The notes under the pieces: model-generated
Seen by the model: only the letters and a program-made list of their open reading frames with translations
The model's database searches: none
Told to the model about the DNA's origin: nothing
Origin: Glomus cerebriforme
Taxonomy: Eukaryota; Glomeromycota; Glomeromycetes; Glomerales; Glomeraceae
Direction: 5' to 3'
DNA: 22,838 nt
Assembly: GCA_003550305.1 (NCBI GenBank)
Contig: QKYT01000226.1
Location: 99,739-122,576, forward strand
In this document: one piece after another, positions 1-9,551 of the stretch
Numbering within the stretch: position 1 is the first letter of the stretch
Layout of the letters: the number at the start of each line of letters is the position of its first letter
Translations under genes and position numbers: made by a program

Positions 1-47
1 AGAGGTTGTGCTTATACAGGGGGTGACTATAGAGGGGGACGACTGTA
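1..47. mobile_element. Probable terminal part of a mariner-like element or MITE
   Basis: Read on the minus strand, the first bases run from a TACAGTC end into C-rich blocks (GTCCCCC, GTCACCCCC). TACAGT followed by C-rich blocks is a common form of Tc1/mariner terminal repeats, and the outer TA (46-47) would be the target duplication. This G+C-rich stretch stands out from the A+T-rich flank. The other end is outside the window, so the inverted partner cannot be checked. Confidence 0.35.
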
Positions 48-139
48 ATTGCATTGTATTTTATTTTTTGCTATGATTAACCTATCAGATAATTGGTATT
101 TCTTATGCTTTGAATAACTTATATAATCATATAATTAAT

Positions 140-640
140 TTTCTGAAACATGATAAAGTTTATACCCTTCATCAATAGAATACCATATATTCAAGTTCAC
201 AGTGTAACAAATTTCTTTACCAGGCATATTAAGAAACTTTTTTTCTTTAGGAGTGTTGTCATTTCTAACTGCTTTTTAAGTTTATTTTGCTAATGAAATA
301 GGTCTCTTCCTATAATTTTGATAAGCTTTTTGAATAAGGCATGCATTTTCATCTTGGATTTTAGCTTTAAAGCATTCATTATCCTAATAGTGTTTTATCA
401 AGTCTTTGGATTTGACTTCATAGCCATATCTGTACCATCCATCAAAATATATCTTTTTTGGTTTTATATTAGTAATCTTTACCAATTTCTAGCAATCAAA
501 ATAAGCCATATTACTCTTATAGATTTTGGATTGACAATAAGTATAAGAATTATCCATCTTACCATTTTCAAATTCAGCAAACAAGCTATAATGGTGATAT
601 ACACTGAATTTCTGATTGGCTAATAGTTCTTATAATTAAA
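140..640 (-). pseudogene. Decayed coding relic of unknown family
   Basis: On the minus strand one reading frame can be followed for about 160 codons, interrupted by about five stop codons but without frame changes. It has protein-like composition, for example ELLANQKFSVYHHYSLFAEF near 640-580, KPKKIYFDGWYRYGYEVKSK near 470-410, and MPGKEICYTVNLNIWYSIDE near 225-170. I do not recognise a domain. The overlapping plus-strand ORF (318-623) is hydrophobic and compositionally odd and is judged a shadow. The frame runs out near the mariner-like end at 1-47, so that element may have truncated the gene. Coding origin is likely; function is unknown. Confidence 0.45.
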
Positions 641-649
641 TTCTAACAC

Positions 650-1290
650 TTACTACCTAAGCAACTAGTAACTGATAACTGATATACAGTATAATATGTC
701 ATATTCTCTTTTTATTTTGATAATTTTATTGATGTCAGTTCAATTTACAATATATGCATTAACATATCCAGGATGATTATTAATGGGTTTAAGTACAACC
801 TTATTAAATCACTCATCTAAAATAATATTAAAAGCTATTTTGAATATATTTATTAATGAATTAGTTAATTTATGCTAATTTTGACAATTATAGTATTTTT
901 AGTGAATTATGATGATTCTTTATCAAAGAATATTATAATTCAAATTTATACGGATTTGCTTTATTGATTTGTAGCCAATTTAGTGAAACTACATACTGCT
1001 AAATCCAAATTCATTTTTTTATTCAATTATAAACATATTGGATTATCTTTTGACTATGCTAATTTTATATTCACATGCATATAGATTTGTTTGTGAATCT
1101 CTTGTGATTATGTTAAAAATAACTTTTAAAAATATTCTGTTTGATGAGCAGATCACACAACATATATATAAGTTAAAAAATGCAAGCCTGTTATATGGGT
1201 GAACTTTATTAATATATATGAATTTATATGACTAAAATTTATTTTAGAGAATGTGAATCGAATTCACAATGTCACGTGAGTGGTGCAGTA
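650..1290. other. A+T-rich spacer, no gene seen
   Basis: Both strands are dense in stop codons and A/T runs. I see no conserved frame, RNA gene or clear repeat here. Confidence 0.5.
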
Positions 1291-1293
1291 ATA

Positions 1294-3060
1294 TTATTTT
1301 GCAAATTTGACCAATATATGGTCGATATCATCCTGGCTTAATTTTGATATAGATGTTACTGAGAAAGATTTTATCCTTTGAATCATATGCTCGCTTATTT
1401 TACTAAAAAAAATCATAAATCTTTAAAGCCCATTCTTTTTTCTTCTAAAGTAAGTTATTACTAACTGAACCTAAAAGCTGTTTTTGAACTTCTTTATTTA
1501 TCAATACCAGAGCTGTTCGCTTAGGATTATTTTTCTTGTAATGATCATAATAATTCTCAAGTGCTTTTCTGAAATTATAATACAATTTGGTAACATTTTG
1601 TTTTGCAATCTCCTCCTGCCCATTCATTTTAATGATTGTATTATACAGATCAAAGAAATCTCCAGTTTCCTCTTCCATAACTTTAGAATCCTGAGATGTT
1701 TTAAAAAATAATTTTTTGATAAGTTTTTTTAGCATACCCAATATCATTTTTTCATCCGCCTTTTTCACTTTCTTGCTAGATGATTTTTCAGTTGATTCGC
1801 CTGAATCATTAGGTCAAATTTTTTGCACATCACTCAAATTTAGGCTTTTCAAATTATTAGCTTTCATATCATTGGCTAAAGTATAGGTAGAACATCTTTT
1901 GCATAGATCATTAATGCAATCTAAATGCACAGCATATTTGCAGGATAAAAAGACGGTATCTTTCTGGAAATCTATGGAAATATCTTTGAAGCATTTTTAC
2001 ATTTAGGATATTAGATTTGTGAATCATCCACATTTTTGAAATTGTCAAGTGTAATGCTAACAACCTTAATATGGTTAATTGCCTGATCAGAAGTTTTTTT
2101 AGCAACCTCAGTAGTTTTGGATGAATTTTGTTTCTTTTTACCTAATAATCCAAGTTGGTTTATAAGTACTATATCATCATCTATAGGAGTTTGATTTTCT
2201 GAATCCACTAGTTTAAAGGTGATATTCTCATTAGCAGTTAAAGGTTTGACTTGCGATCCCTTAAGAAGTTCTGAAGAAAGAAAGTTTTGATAACTTTGTT
2301 ATATTTTTTATTTGAACAAATCACCTCTCCATTTATCAGATGCTTTTTAAGACACTTCTGGTAATAAATGTGTCTACATAAAGCTAGAGTAAATTCTTTA
2401 AATAGTAGGAATTCTTAAGGTAAAATAGGGACCTTCTCTACATAATGAGCATAGATCTACTTCAGAAAAAACAATATTCTCAGGAAGAATGTTTGTCCCT
2501 TTGAGAATATTAATCGCAAAAGTTTTGATAGAAGTTGTATATATATAGTCTTAGATATATACTGTAACTGAAGAGTCTTAAGCAAAAAAAAAATACTGAC
2601 CTATTTTTATAGTGCCAATTAATTTTCATAGGAGAAACTATTTTCCCAGATCTTCACTTGCAATTATATACTGCATTTCATCATTTATTAATTCCCTTGC
2701 AAATCAATAAAAAAATGATGAAAAATTAGCATAAATATTCCCAAATCTCATATGCAAAATAAGGATTACCAGAAAAAATATCATATTCAAATATTGTTTT
2801 ATTATTATGATTATATTTTTTGTGATACTTGCGATGCATATAATAAGTTTTTATTATTACTGCTTCTCTTCCAATTTTGTGACTCTTTCTATAAATTCAT
2901 AAATATTTGAAAAAAAGATAAGCTGTTCTTATCTGTAAAATTCAAACAAGAAAGAAATCTTAATCACAGAATATATTTTCTAAACTGTAATTTTTTCTGG
3001 ACATGAATGCAGTGAGTGGATAGATTATAAGTCTGGCATTTTCTTGCAAACTCAAATTTT
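1294..3060 (-). pseudogene. Relic of a double-RING-like protein with conserved C-terminal domain
   Basis: Coding remnants on the minus strand follow each other in order from about 3060 to a stop at 1294, with many stops and frame changes. Near 2990-2720 there is a basic segment and YDIFSGNPYFAYEIWEYLC. Near 2550-2320 there is a RING-H2-like series: CSLC, then LCRHIYYQKCL (the second His of C-x-H-x2-H-x2-C is Tyr), then a lone Cys. An acidic linker follows (2208-2011). Near 2010-1890 a second zinc-like segment is badly decayed. An open stretch of 107 codons (1768-1445) contains GDFFDLYNTIIKMNG and VTKLYYNFRKAL, and the last piece, SISKLSQDDIDHILVKFAK, ends at 1294 after a frame change. I know this architecture as a multicopy Rhizophagus family. 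RING domains usually act as ubiquitin ligases, but this copy cannot make the full protein. Confidence 0.6.
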
Positions 3061-3400
3061 TCATAACACTTTTTATACAAGCAAAAAAAAAATAATATAT
3101 GTATCTTGCATATCACATAACCCTATTCTTTGGCAAGAATTTCTCTGATATCATACTGTGCATTTTTCTACATGACCAGTCTATACTACAATTGTGAACT
3201 TAAGTTTATTACTTGAAGTGTTACAGGTAAGACAATATTCTAACTTATCTTGAGATAATAACTTTAGTTTGCTAATTTAGGATCATAAGAGAACTGATTC
3301 TTATTTTTGCAGTACCATAAGCTATATAATCCATAATTTCTATGTTTTTTATTGCAGATAAGGTATGGTGAGCTCTACGGCTGAAGTGATGCAAAATTAT
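3060..3400. other. A+T-rich spacer, no gene seen
   Basis: No frame on either strand can be followed for more than short stretches. This separates two minus-strand relics. Confidence 0.4.
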
Positions 3401-4654
3401 AATTATTGATCTTCCTATAGCTATTTTAGAGTTTCAAGTATGTGAAATGCTCTAACACAGATTTGATAATTAATTTTGGATCAGGTTTGGCTTCAAAAGT
3501 GATAGGCCCTTTTTCTTCACATTGCTCAGAAAAAGATAGATCAGATAGTTTGCTTTCTGGCTTTGAATTTATGAGAAAATAACCTTCTGATAATTACTAT
3601 GATTCAAGTCCCATTTCTCTTTATATTTTTTATATAAGTTAGAACAGATCTTATCCATCAAAACTTTTGGTAAATTAGTTAATTTGGTATACCAATCCAA
3701 ATACTCAGGGGTTAATACTTTATCAGACTTACTTAATTGCAAATTAATCTAATTAGGTAATAGTTGACATGTATAAAAAAAATCATATAAAGCATCAATT
3801 AGCAAGTATAGTTACAAAGTAATCTTATTATGCAACTATTTCAATTTCATGCTATTCATATTTAATAAAATAAGATTCAGCTTTATATGCACCTTCTATG
3901 CTTTTCTCATTATTATGCTTTAACTTGCATCCATAATAATCAAAATTTTCACTACTAAATTCTCTATATAAAGTAGGATATTGATCTAATATTTTGTTGT
4001 GAAAATAGGCTCAGTCATAATTTGGATTAGAATGAAATCTAGATAATACATTTGCTAATATACTTATTTCAGCTTTCAAAGGGATAAAAGCATTAGTCTG
4101 ATTACTATTAGTAGTTTTTCTGATTTTTTCTGATTTTCTTGAAGTGCTCCGATTTAATCCTGAGATAATACTTGCAATATATGTAATATATTCGATCCTA
4201 TTTATGCCTATACCTCCTTCACCAAAGAGTTTAAGGATTTTTTAGGTTCTTTTAGTTTTCTTACACAGATTTACATTGGTAATATTAGGTAGAAAATGTT
4301 TCATTTCCTTATATATTTTTGATCTTGCTATTTTATCTTTGGTCTTTCCATCCACTATAAGATTTTTGACCTTATTTTAAATTCAAAAGAATAATAAAAT
4401 CAGCATAGAATTTGCTTCTTATTTGATTTTATTGCTTTATTAAATAATTCTGTAAACTTTATATAAAACCTAGAATCATATCCTATATACAAGGCTTATT
4501 AATTTCAGAAATATTTATCTCATCTTCATTCAAAGATTCATTGCCAGATGTAAAGCTGAATTCAGAGATCAGTTTCTGCACCAAACCCTCTATTATTTGA
4601 TTTTCTGATTCAAGTATATCATCTTTAGGGTCATTAAGAACACTATTCTAATCA

Positions 4655-4667
4655 TGACATTTTGTCA
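4655..4667. repeat. Palindrome TGACA-TTT-TGTCA, copy 1
   Basis: A 13-bp near-perfect palindrome. On the minus strand it lies in the codons for TVTKCHD at the end of an open stretch of the coiled-coil relic. Copies occur at 5661-5673 and 7884-7896. Confidence 0.5.
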
Positions 4668-5249
4668 CAGTTTCTGAATGACTTTTTGTAAGCTTAGAAT
4701 TATTAGTGAAATTAATATGTCCAGGATTTTCCTGTGATATATTTGGAATGTTTTTCTGCTGTTGATTGCTAGTGATTATTTCTGTATCACATGACAAACT
4801 AGAAGTAATATTTTGATTAACCAATTTACATTTTTTCTTATTGTGTTGCTTAATTTTATCATTAACTTTTCTCTTATATTCTGATTCCAAGAAAACATCT
4901 ATCTCTCTATCCTTCACTCACACTTGAAGGTGAAGAATTGACATTATCATACTAGTTGTTAGGTATATTAGCAGTTGATATCTTTGGTATCACTTCCACA
5001 GGGGAAGTGTCTTCAATAGAACATGCATATTGCGCTTCAGTAATGACTTGTGTTTGTTGTTTCATCTTCTCAATGTCTTGCTACTTCGGTCTTAAGCTAA
5101 GCATTTTCAGCATCACGCTTTGCAATAATCTGCTTTAACTTCACATTCTTAGCCTTAACCTCAGCAAACTTTAGTAACTTCTCTCTAAGTTCAGAAATCT
5201 CAGCATTCTCCTTCCTAAGCTCTGCAATCTCAGCTAAGAGCTTGGCATT

Positions 5250-5567
5250 TACCGTATATCACGGGCCATAGTACCCCCCCTATGCATAGTACCCCTCTTG
5301 AAAAATTTAATAGAATTGTATAGTATCCGGGGGGATATTTTACAATTATCTCGTGATCCAGTGATCAGATTTGAGCCATCTTTTTTTTGTTTGATAGCTC
5401 TCATTGAGCTCTTCATAATAAAAAAAGATCGTTCAAATTGGACCGGTATATCGTGAGATATTCGCAAAAAACGGAATTTTTAGGTTTTATTTAGTACCCG
5501 GGGGTACAGGGTCAAACCCCCGATTTTTGCAAGATACCCGGGGTACTGTGGCCCGCTATATACGGTA
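5250..5567. mobile_element. 314-bp nonautonomous TIR element (MITE) with TA target duplication
   Basis: The ends are inverted: left 5252 onward reads CCGTATATCACGGGCCATAG, and the right end read inward on the minus strand from 5565 is CCGTATATAGCGGGCCACAG. Both continue into TACCCC, giving about 26 bp with three mismatches. TA (5250-5251 and 5566-5567) flanks both ends. Removing the element and one TA rejoins the minus-strand frame of the host relic across the site, reading SLRELNAKLLAEIAEL. The inside is G+C-rich for this region, with repeated GTACCCC-type motifs, and has no transposase. The TA duplication suggests mobilisation by a Tc1/mariner-type transposase; that assignment is inference. 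Confidence 0.85.
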
Positions 5568-5660
5568 ATTCTCTCAATGAATCAATGGATTGCATGTTGG
5601 ACAATAATTTTTCATATAAGATGGAATAATTCAAAAGTTCGTCAGTGTAGACATAAGTCG

Positions 5661-5673
5661 TGACAAAATGTCA
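5661..5673. repeat. Palindrome TGACA-AAA-TGTCA, copy 2
   Basis: Same 13-bp palindrome as at 4655-4667, in inverted orientation, placed exactly where the readable frame of the coiled-coil relic begins on the minus strand. Confidence 0.5.
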
Positions 5674-5689
5674 GAATTGAAATTTTGTG

Positions 5690-6220
5690 TATCTCTGGTT
5701 GTTTTTAGAAAAAAAATTTTGATCTTTAATACACTTTGACTATTGCGAATACGAAACCGGCATATAAACATTTTTTTTATTTACACTTCACATCACAATA
5801 AAAAATCATTCTTGATATAATGTATGCCTTTTGCATGTTTATACAAAAATAAAATACAGGATTCGACATATAGCTAAAAATTTTACGAAGTGCATAACTA
5901 TCTGTGAGATTCACATCTTTGAACACAATTATGAATTATTCTGACATTAACTGTTCTGATTTCATTTATCTAACATTAACTTTAGCGTTATTAAAATTTG
6001 CTATAAATTTATCTTCTGTGATGCTGATATGAAAGAATATTTATTATGCAAGTTCTGACTTCTAAGTTTTCAGAATTCCAGTACTTTTTAGTATGAAACA
6101 GGTAGTTATATGTGATAAGTGCATAATTATATTTATACTAAAAAGGAAAGGTTTGTACCGGTCTATGACTGACTAGTAGGGGTGGGATTAATTAGATAAC
6201 GTAATTTGGTTAATTATAAT
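5690..6220. other. Intergenic region upstream of the deaminase
   Basis: About 530 A+T-rich bases with no supported gene on either strand. It ends in the putative core promoter of the deaminase gene. Confidence 0.5.
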
Positions 6221-6222
6221 TA

Positions 6223-6234
6223 TATATATAAATA
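6223..6234 (+). promoter_or_regulatory. TATA-box-like sequence upstream of the deaminase gene
   Basis: TATATATAAATA lies about 87 bp upstream of the ATG at 6321. In such A+T-rich DNA this could be chance; position and form fit a core promoter. Confidence 0.3.
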
Positions 6235-6320
6235 TCATAGTCCACAAAAATCAGATAAGATCAATAATGTGGGAGGGTCATTAGAAAAAGAAGGGATTGA
6301 CATAGAGAGATTTATACAAA

Positions 6321-7442
6321 ATGATGGAGAAAGAATTGTACAGTAAAATATGTGTTGCTCAGAGTATCAAACCTATTGCCAGTAAAGCAAGAAATGAAGT
6401 CGTTGACAAGAAGACTACTTACAAATTTTCTTGTAATTTAGCAACAATACTTGTGCGAGATAGAGAAGTAGTTGTCGTGAGATTGAAAATTTCTGATCTT
6501 TGTAAAGTCTACATTTCTAAGAATGGTCCTTGGCTTGATAAAGATGTTGTATATATCAACAAAATCGAGAAATATCTGAGAAATATATCAAAAGATTCCC
6601 CTAATGAATCAATAGCAAATTCGGATGCTCTAGCCAGTGAAATAAGGATATACTGCTCTAATAAGCTTGAATCTAGATTCAAAAAACTCAAGAAAGATTT
6701 AACTTGTAATCCAGACAATGAGTATATTAAATCTTTCATTGAATACGCTTCAGCTGAATATAAAGAATTTGATCCTAAGAAATTAAATGATGTGAGTAGG
6801 TCCAAAATGTCTGCCATTTGTTACTATTATTGTAAACAACTTAATTTAAGTGATAAAAGTGCGATTCCTGAGAAATTTTTAGGATATCTCAGAAAGGTGG
6901 AATCTTATGTTGCGTCAGCAGTAAATATAGTGGAATGTGCAAGTAAAGTAAAATACAAAATCTTATTTTCTAATATCAAATTGCGTATAATGAAGCCTAT
7001 TATCATAACTGATCAACCTATATATTCATGGGAATATGTTATCAAAAGTTTTGTTTGTAATCACGTAGATTATGAGCATTTCAAGGAAGAGTGTTTGAAA
7101 AATAATCACATAGCGAATAGACTAAAAAAGGTGTATTCTAATAAAGAGACAGGACAACTTCAACTGGATGATAGTAACATCAAAACATATGTTTATTTAC
7201 ATACTGAAATGAATATATTGGCCACCATGATAGATCAGGAAGATAAAAGTATGACATTTATAGAAGTATCCAAGAGATGTTGCTACTTATGTGAACTGTA
7301 TATTGACTTTGTACAAGAACAAGGATCATTTCTGGGAAACATTGGAAGATATATAACGGATGGAAACTCCCACAAGTTGCAGATATTGACTTCAGGATCA
7401 GATCTCTTAAATATATACTGGCAAATCTTGATTGAGTCATAG
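6321..7442 (+). CDS. OTT_1508-like nucleic acid/nucleotide deaminase (frameshifted near C-terminus)
   Basis: The 373-codon ORF carries the zinc-deaminase signature: H294-T-E296 in VYLHTEMNILATMI, followed by S-K-R-C-C-Y-L-C with Cys321 and Cys324. This is the H-x-E ... C-x-x-C arrangement, where His and the two Cys bind zinc and Glu is the proton shuttle. The V-S-K-x-C-C-x-L-C form of the second motif matches the fungal OTT_1508-like deaminase family (Pfam OTT_1508_deam), whose substrate is not established. The first ~285 residues are a helical, Lys-rich region without a recognised domain. After about residue 335 the frame appears shifted: the +2 frame from 7325 encodes a more family-like ending, so the last ~38 residues here are probably aberrant. 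The ATG at 6321 is the first in frame; a second Met codon follows at once. Gene-level confidence is high, activity uncertain. Confidence 0.75.
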   Translation: MMEKELYSKICVAQSIKPIASKARNEVVDKKTTYKFSCNLATILVRDREVVVVRLKISDLCKVYISKNGPWLDKDVVYINKIEKYLRNISKDSPNESIANSDALASEIRIYCSNKLESRFKKLKKDLTCNPDNEYIKSFIEYASAEYKEFDPKKLNDVSRSKMSAICYYYCKQLNLSDKSAIPEKFLGYLRKVESYVASAVNIVECASKVKYKILFSNIKLRIMKPIIITDQPIYSWEYVIKSFVCNHVDYEHFKEECLKNNHIANRLKKVYSNKETGQLQLDDSNIKTYVYLHTEMNILATMIDQEDKSMTFIEVSKRCCYLCELYIDFVQEQGSFLGNIGRYITDGNSHKLQILTSGSDLLNIYWQILIES

Positions 7443-7570
7443 AAAGTAAAGTAAAGCACTATACTAGAAGTTTGGATGCTGATTCTGATAGTAATGCAAG
7501 CAGTAAAAAAAATTCTAACAATGTTGTTCATGAACAAAGAGTTGCTAATGCCTTTGCTGGTGATTTTTAA
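7325..7570 (+). pseudogene. Out-of-frame C-terminal continuation of the deaminase
   Basis: In the frame offset from the deaminase ORF, the bases from about 7325 read ISGKHWKIYNGWKLP, then VADIDFRIRSLKYILANLD. A TGA follows at 7433, and the frame stays open through VIESKVKHYTRSLDADSDSN to a TAA at 7568-7570. The Gly/Lys/Tyr...Trp-Lys-Leu-Pro segment is what I expect after the CxxC helix in fungal OTT_1508-like proteins. The simplest reading is one indel between about 7319 and 7330 plus one nonsense change at 7433, or a draft-assembly error for the first. Splicing is less likely, since no GT...AG pair of usual intron length fits here. Confidence 0.65.
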
Positions 7571-7634
7571 CTATAATTATGTAATTATGTATTTTAAGTA
7601 AAAAAAATATACGTATGTTAAAGCCTGTTTTATC

Positions 7635-7640
7635 AATAAA
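7635..7640 (+). terminator. Polyadenylation signal AATAAA of the deaminase gene
   Basis: AATAAA about 65 bp beyond the TAA at 7570, on the gene's strand. A plausible poly(A) signal in an A+T-rich 3' region. Confidence 0.35.
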
Positions 7641-7881
7641 GTATATACGGTACACAAGCAATTTTCAAATTCAAAGCGAAATCTTGTTTTCTAAATAAAT
7701 TCTATCAATTAAAGAGATGCAACAGCTAAACTATTAATTTGAATGGCAGGATGTTTAAAGGGAGTGTCATAACTTGCTAACATAGTGCTAATTTTTTTGC
7801 TATTATACACCTTTGCCTGATGTCATATGGTAAATATAAAGACTCAAAATGATATTAATAACTTTTAGGTTATAAAAAAAC

Positions 7882-7898
7882 TGTGACATTTTGTCACA
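7882..7898. repeat. Palindrome TGTGACA-TTT-TGTCACA, copy 3
   Basis: The best copy of the palindrome: seven-base arms around TTT. Its core (7884-7896) matches 4655-4667 and is inverted relative to 5661-5673. With the 5661 copy it brackets the deaminase gene. Confidence 0.5.
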
Positions 7899-7921
7899 AT
7901 CAGTATTGTACATAAAAATTT

Positions 7922-7927
7922 TTTATT
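7922..7927 (-). terminator. Polyadenylation signal AATAAA for the SAM-domain pseudogene
   Basis: AATAAA on the minus strand about 70 bp beyond the last stop codon of the pseudogene at 7996. Confidence 0.3.
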
Positions 7928-7995
7928 AATACATGCAAAAAATAAATACAAGGGTCAGGACAGCACCCAGGATACATGACGTCTATGCTAATGTC

Positions 7996-9251
7996 CTATA
8001 CAATTATTTTTTTCTTGATTATTTCTTCTACACGGCACTTCTTATTTGCAGGTTCTTCACTAGCTGATCCCCTATCTTTTAACAAACCCACTATAACTTC
8101 CAAAACCCTTTTCACATTTTTGCGTAATTTGGTTGGATTCTTCCATTAGTGAGATTCAATACTCAATCTTACTTGTACAGTAGATGCCTTCGGTACTATG
8201 TAGGATGAAATACCAGTCCATAGCTAAGAAATTGTGAAATGAGTTAGTGATGCAAAAGCGAAACAGAAACTTTCACTAGAGTCATTTTCTCATCTGTTGT
8301 GATGATACCATAGACATATTCATACTCCTCAAATGCTTCATCAGCCATATGCTTTTTCTTGAACGTATCTAAGTTCATCAATGTTTACAGATGATGATTG
8401 GTTAAAATATTCTGATAGAAGGATAGTCGAATGGAGGCTAAACATAAAAAAGGCATTACTTACTTCACATGAACTTTGACATTACATTAGATTTTGTGCC
8501 ACACTTTTCCCGGCTGGTTTTGCTTCCCTTTAGTTATACATATTATTTCTTCGAGCAAGCCATCCAATATTTTCTTGATTGCGTACTTGACACAGCTGGA
8601 ACTTTCTTCACCAGATACATTCATCTGAGACAAGATTACCAATTCTCTGAGGATGCTGATGGCAGTATGAAGGATTGTTGAAATATACTCTCAATATATA
8701 GCCTCATTACTATCCACAACTGGCTTCATATTTTCTATCCTATGAAGAATGTCATCTATGCAGAGCTTAAACTCCTTAGAACTTTCATCGATTGGGTAAG
8801 GGTCTATAAATGTAAAATACGTGAGTTGGTATTTGTGATGAAAAAAAAGTTGGTGAGAACATAATTTACTTGGTGTGAACTGAGGGATGCTTGTTATATT
8901 ATTGTTCTTAATGCGTTATTTTCTAACACTTCCTCCAAACTACAGTACGAGGAGAACGCACGCTTCTTTTTCTTCTTACACTCCTTAACGAAATCTGCCC
9001 AGTCCTATCTTTATTTCACATTCTCTGAACTTTTGCTCAGACATCTTGAAGAATGCATGACTGTCAATCTCTTCATTTTCTAAAAGTTTGAAGGTTGTCT
9101 CACTAAGTCCTAAGTCTTTTTTCCCACGCAAAAATTTGATAAGCTTAGCCATATCATATTTTTTTATTTCGTCCGCCAGCATGACCGTCTCATTTTTAGC
9201 AACAGTAGTGGAGGTGAAAGCTGAAATATAAGGTATACTAGTTTCAGACAT
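7996..9251 (-). pseudogene. SAM-domain protein with nuclease-like C-terminal region, inactivated
   Basis: The start at 9251 (MSETSIP) is followed by a sterile-alpha-motif-like helical domain at residues 26-84, with KLIKFLRGKKDLGLSETTFK and a FFKMSEQKF segment. SAM domains usually mediate protein-protein contacts. A frame change near 9000 leads to ADFVKECKKKKKRAFSSYCS, then NNNITSIPQFTP, then a 66-nt intron (8804-8869, GTAAAT...TATAG) whose removal keeps the frame. Downstream pieces are SSKEFKLCIDDILHRIENM, EYISTILHTAISI, CVKYAIKKILDGLLEEIICI and TKGKQNQPGK. The family, as I recall it, has D...E-x-K at the last two places, like PD-(D/E)XK nucleases; here both acidic positions are Lys. After another shift come EYEYVYGII and DWYFILHSTEGIYCTS. 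The last readable frame stops at 7996-7998. It has several stops and at least three frame changes. Confidence 0.65.
8804..8869 (-). other. Intron of the SAM-domain pseudogene
   Basis: GTAAATTATG at the 5' end and TTTATAG at the 3' end, 66 nt. Joining the flanks keeps one reading frame (IPQFTP into PYPIDESSKEF). The length equals that of another intron candidate at 9954-10019. Confidence 0.65.
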
Positions 9252-9551
9252 AGCACTACATTTTTATAGGAATAATAAAATAGTGTTATATTTCGGAGTG
9301 AGATAAAAATTTATTTCTGTTCGGGAAAGAAAATACTGGGCGTTAATATAGGTTTTTATGTCACACAGGCATTGATCTTTCACGTGACCACTTCTCATAT
9401 ACATTCGATAAATTAATCCTTTATTTATGAAATAAAAAATGTTACCAGAACCCAGTCTATAATACATAAAAAAAATCTTGGGCAAGTTACATGATGTGAA
9501 TAAAAATATAACTAGTTTAAAATTCTTCTCAGAAGTTCACTTTCTGATTCA
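9252..9551. other. Spacer between Crinkler header gene and SAM-domain pseudogene
   Basis: No gene is supported. On the minus strand it contains a possible AATAAA signal for the Crinkler gene (9420-9425) and a TATAAAA (9262-9268) just before the SAM-protein ATG. The 73-codon ORF here (9264-9485) has no protein-like features I recognise. Confidence 0.4.

Larger units (their letters stand above)
3410..5680 (-). pseudogene. Relic of a coiled-coil protein of a multicopy fungal family, split by a TIR element
   Basis: From about 5665 downward the minus strand encodes YTDELLNYSILYEKLLSN, then MQSIDSLREL. The frame is broken by an inserted element (5252-5565) and resumes as a heptad-rich coiled coil (AEIAELRKENAEISELREKL, 5230-5060). 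After two stops comes an acidic/polar linker and an 89-codon open stretch (4917-4648) ending TVTKCHD. Beyond a stop the frame continues as LVQKLISEFSFTSGNESLNE (4590-4530), then shifts to GYDSRFYIKFTELFNKAIKS (4485-4425). Further damaged pieces include ILKLFGEGGIG (4245-4210) and SRFHSNPNYD (4040-4010), with more down to about 3410. I recognise the order of these pieces as a multicopy Rhizophagus hypothetical family; its function is unknown to me. The many stops make it a clear pseudogene. Confidence 0.6.

Noticed and set aside
318..623. 101-codon hydrophobic plus-strand ORF
   Set aside because: The opposite strand carries a long frame-conserved coding relic, so this is its shadow.
5249..5467. 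72-codon minus ORF inside the TIR element
   Set aside because: It overlaps the TIR and has no transposase features; probably chance.
6509..6817. Antisense ORF within the deaminase gene (also 7258-7537)
   Set aside because: Shadows of the coding strand.
7325..7442. A short intron explaining the deaminase frame change
   Set aside because: No GT...AG pair of the ~66-nt size used elsewhere joins the two frames without removing conserved residues.
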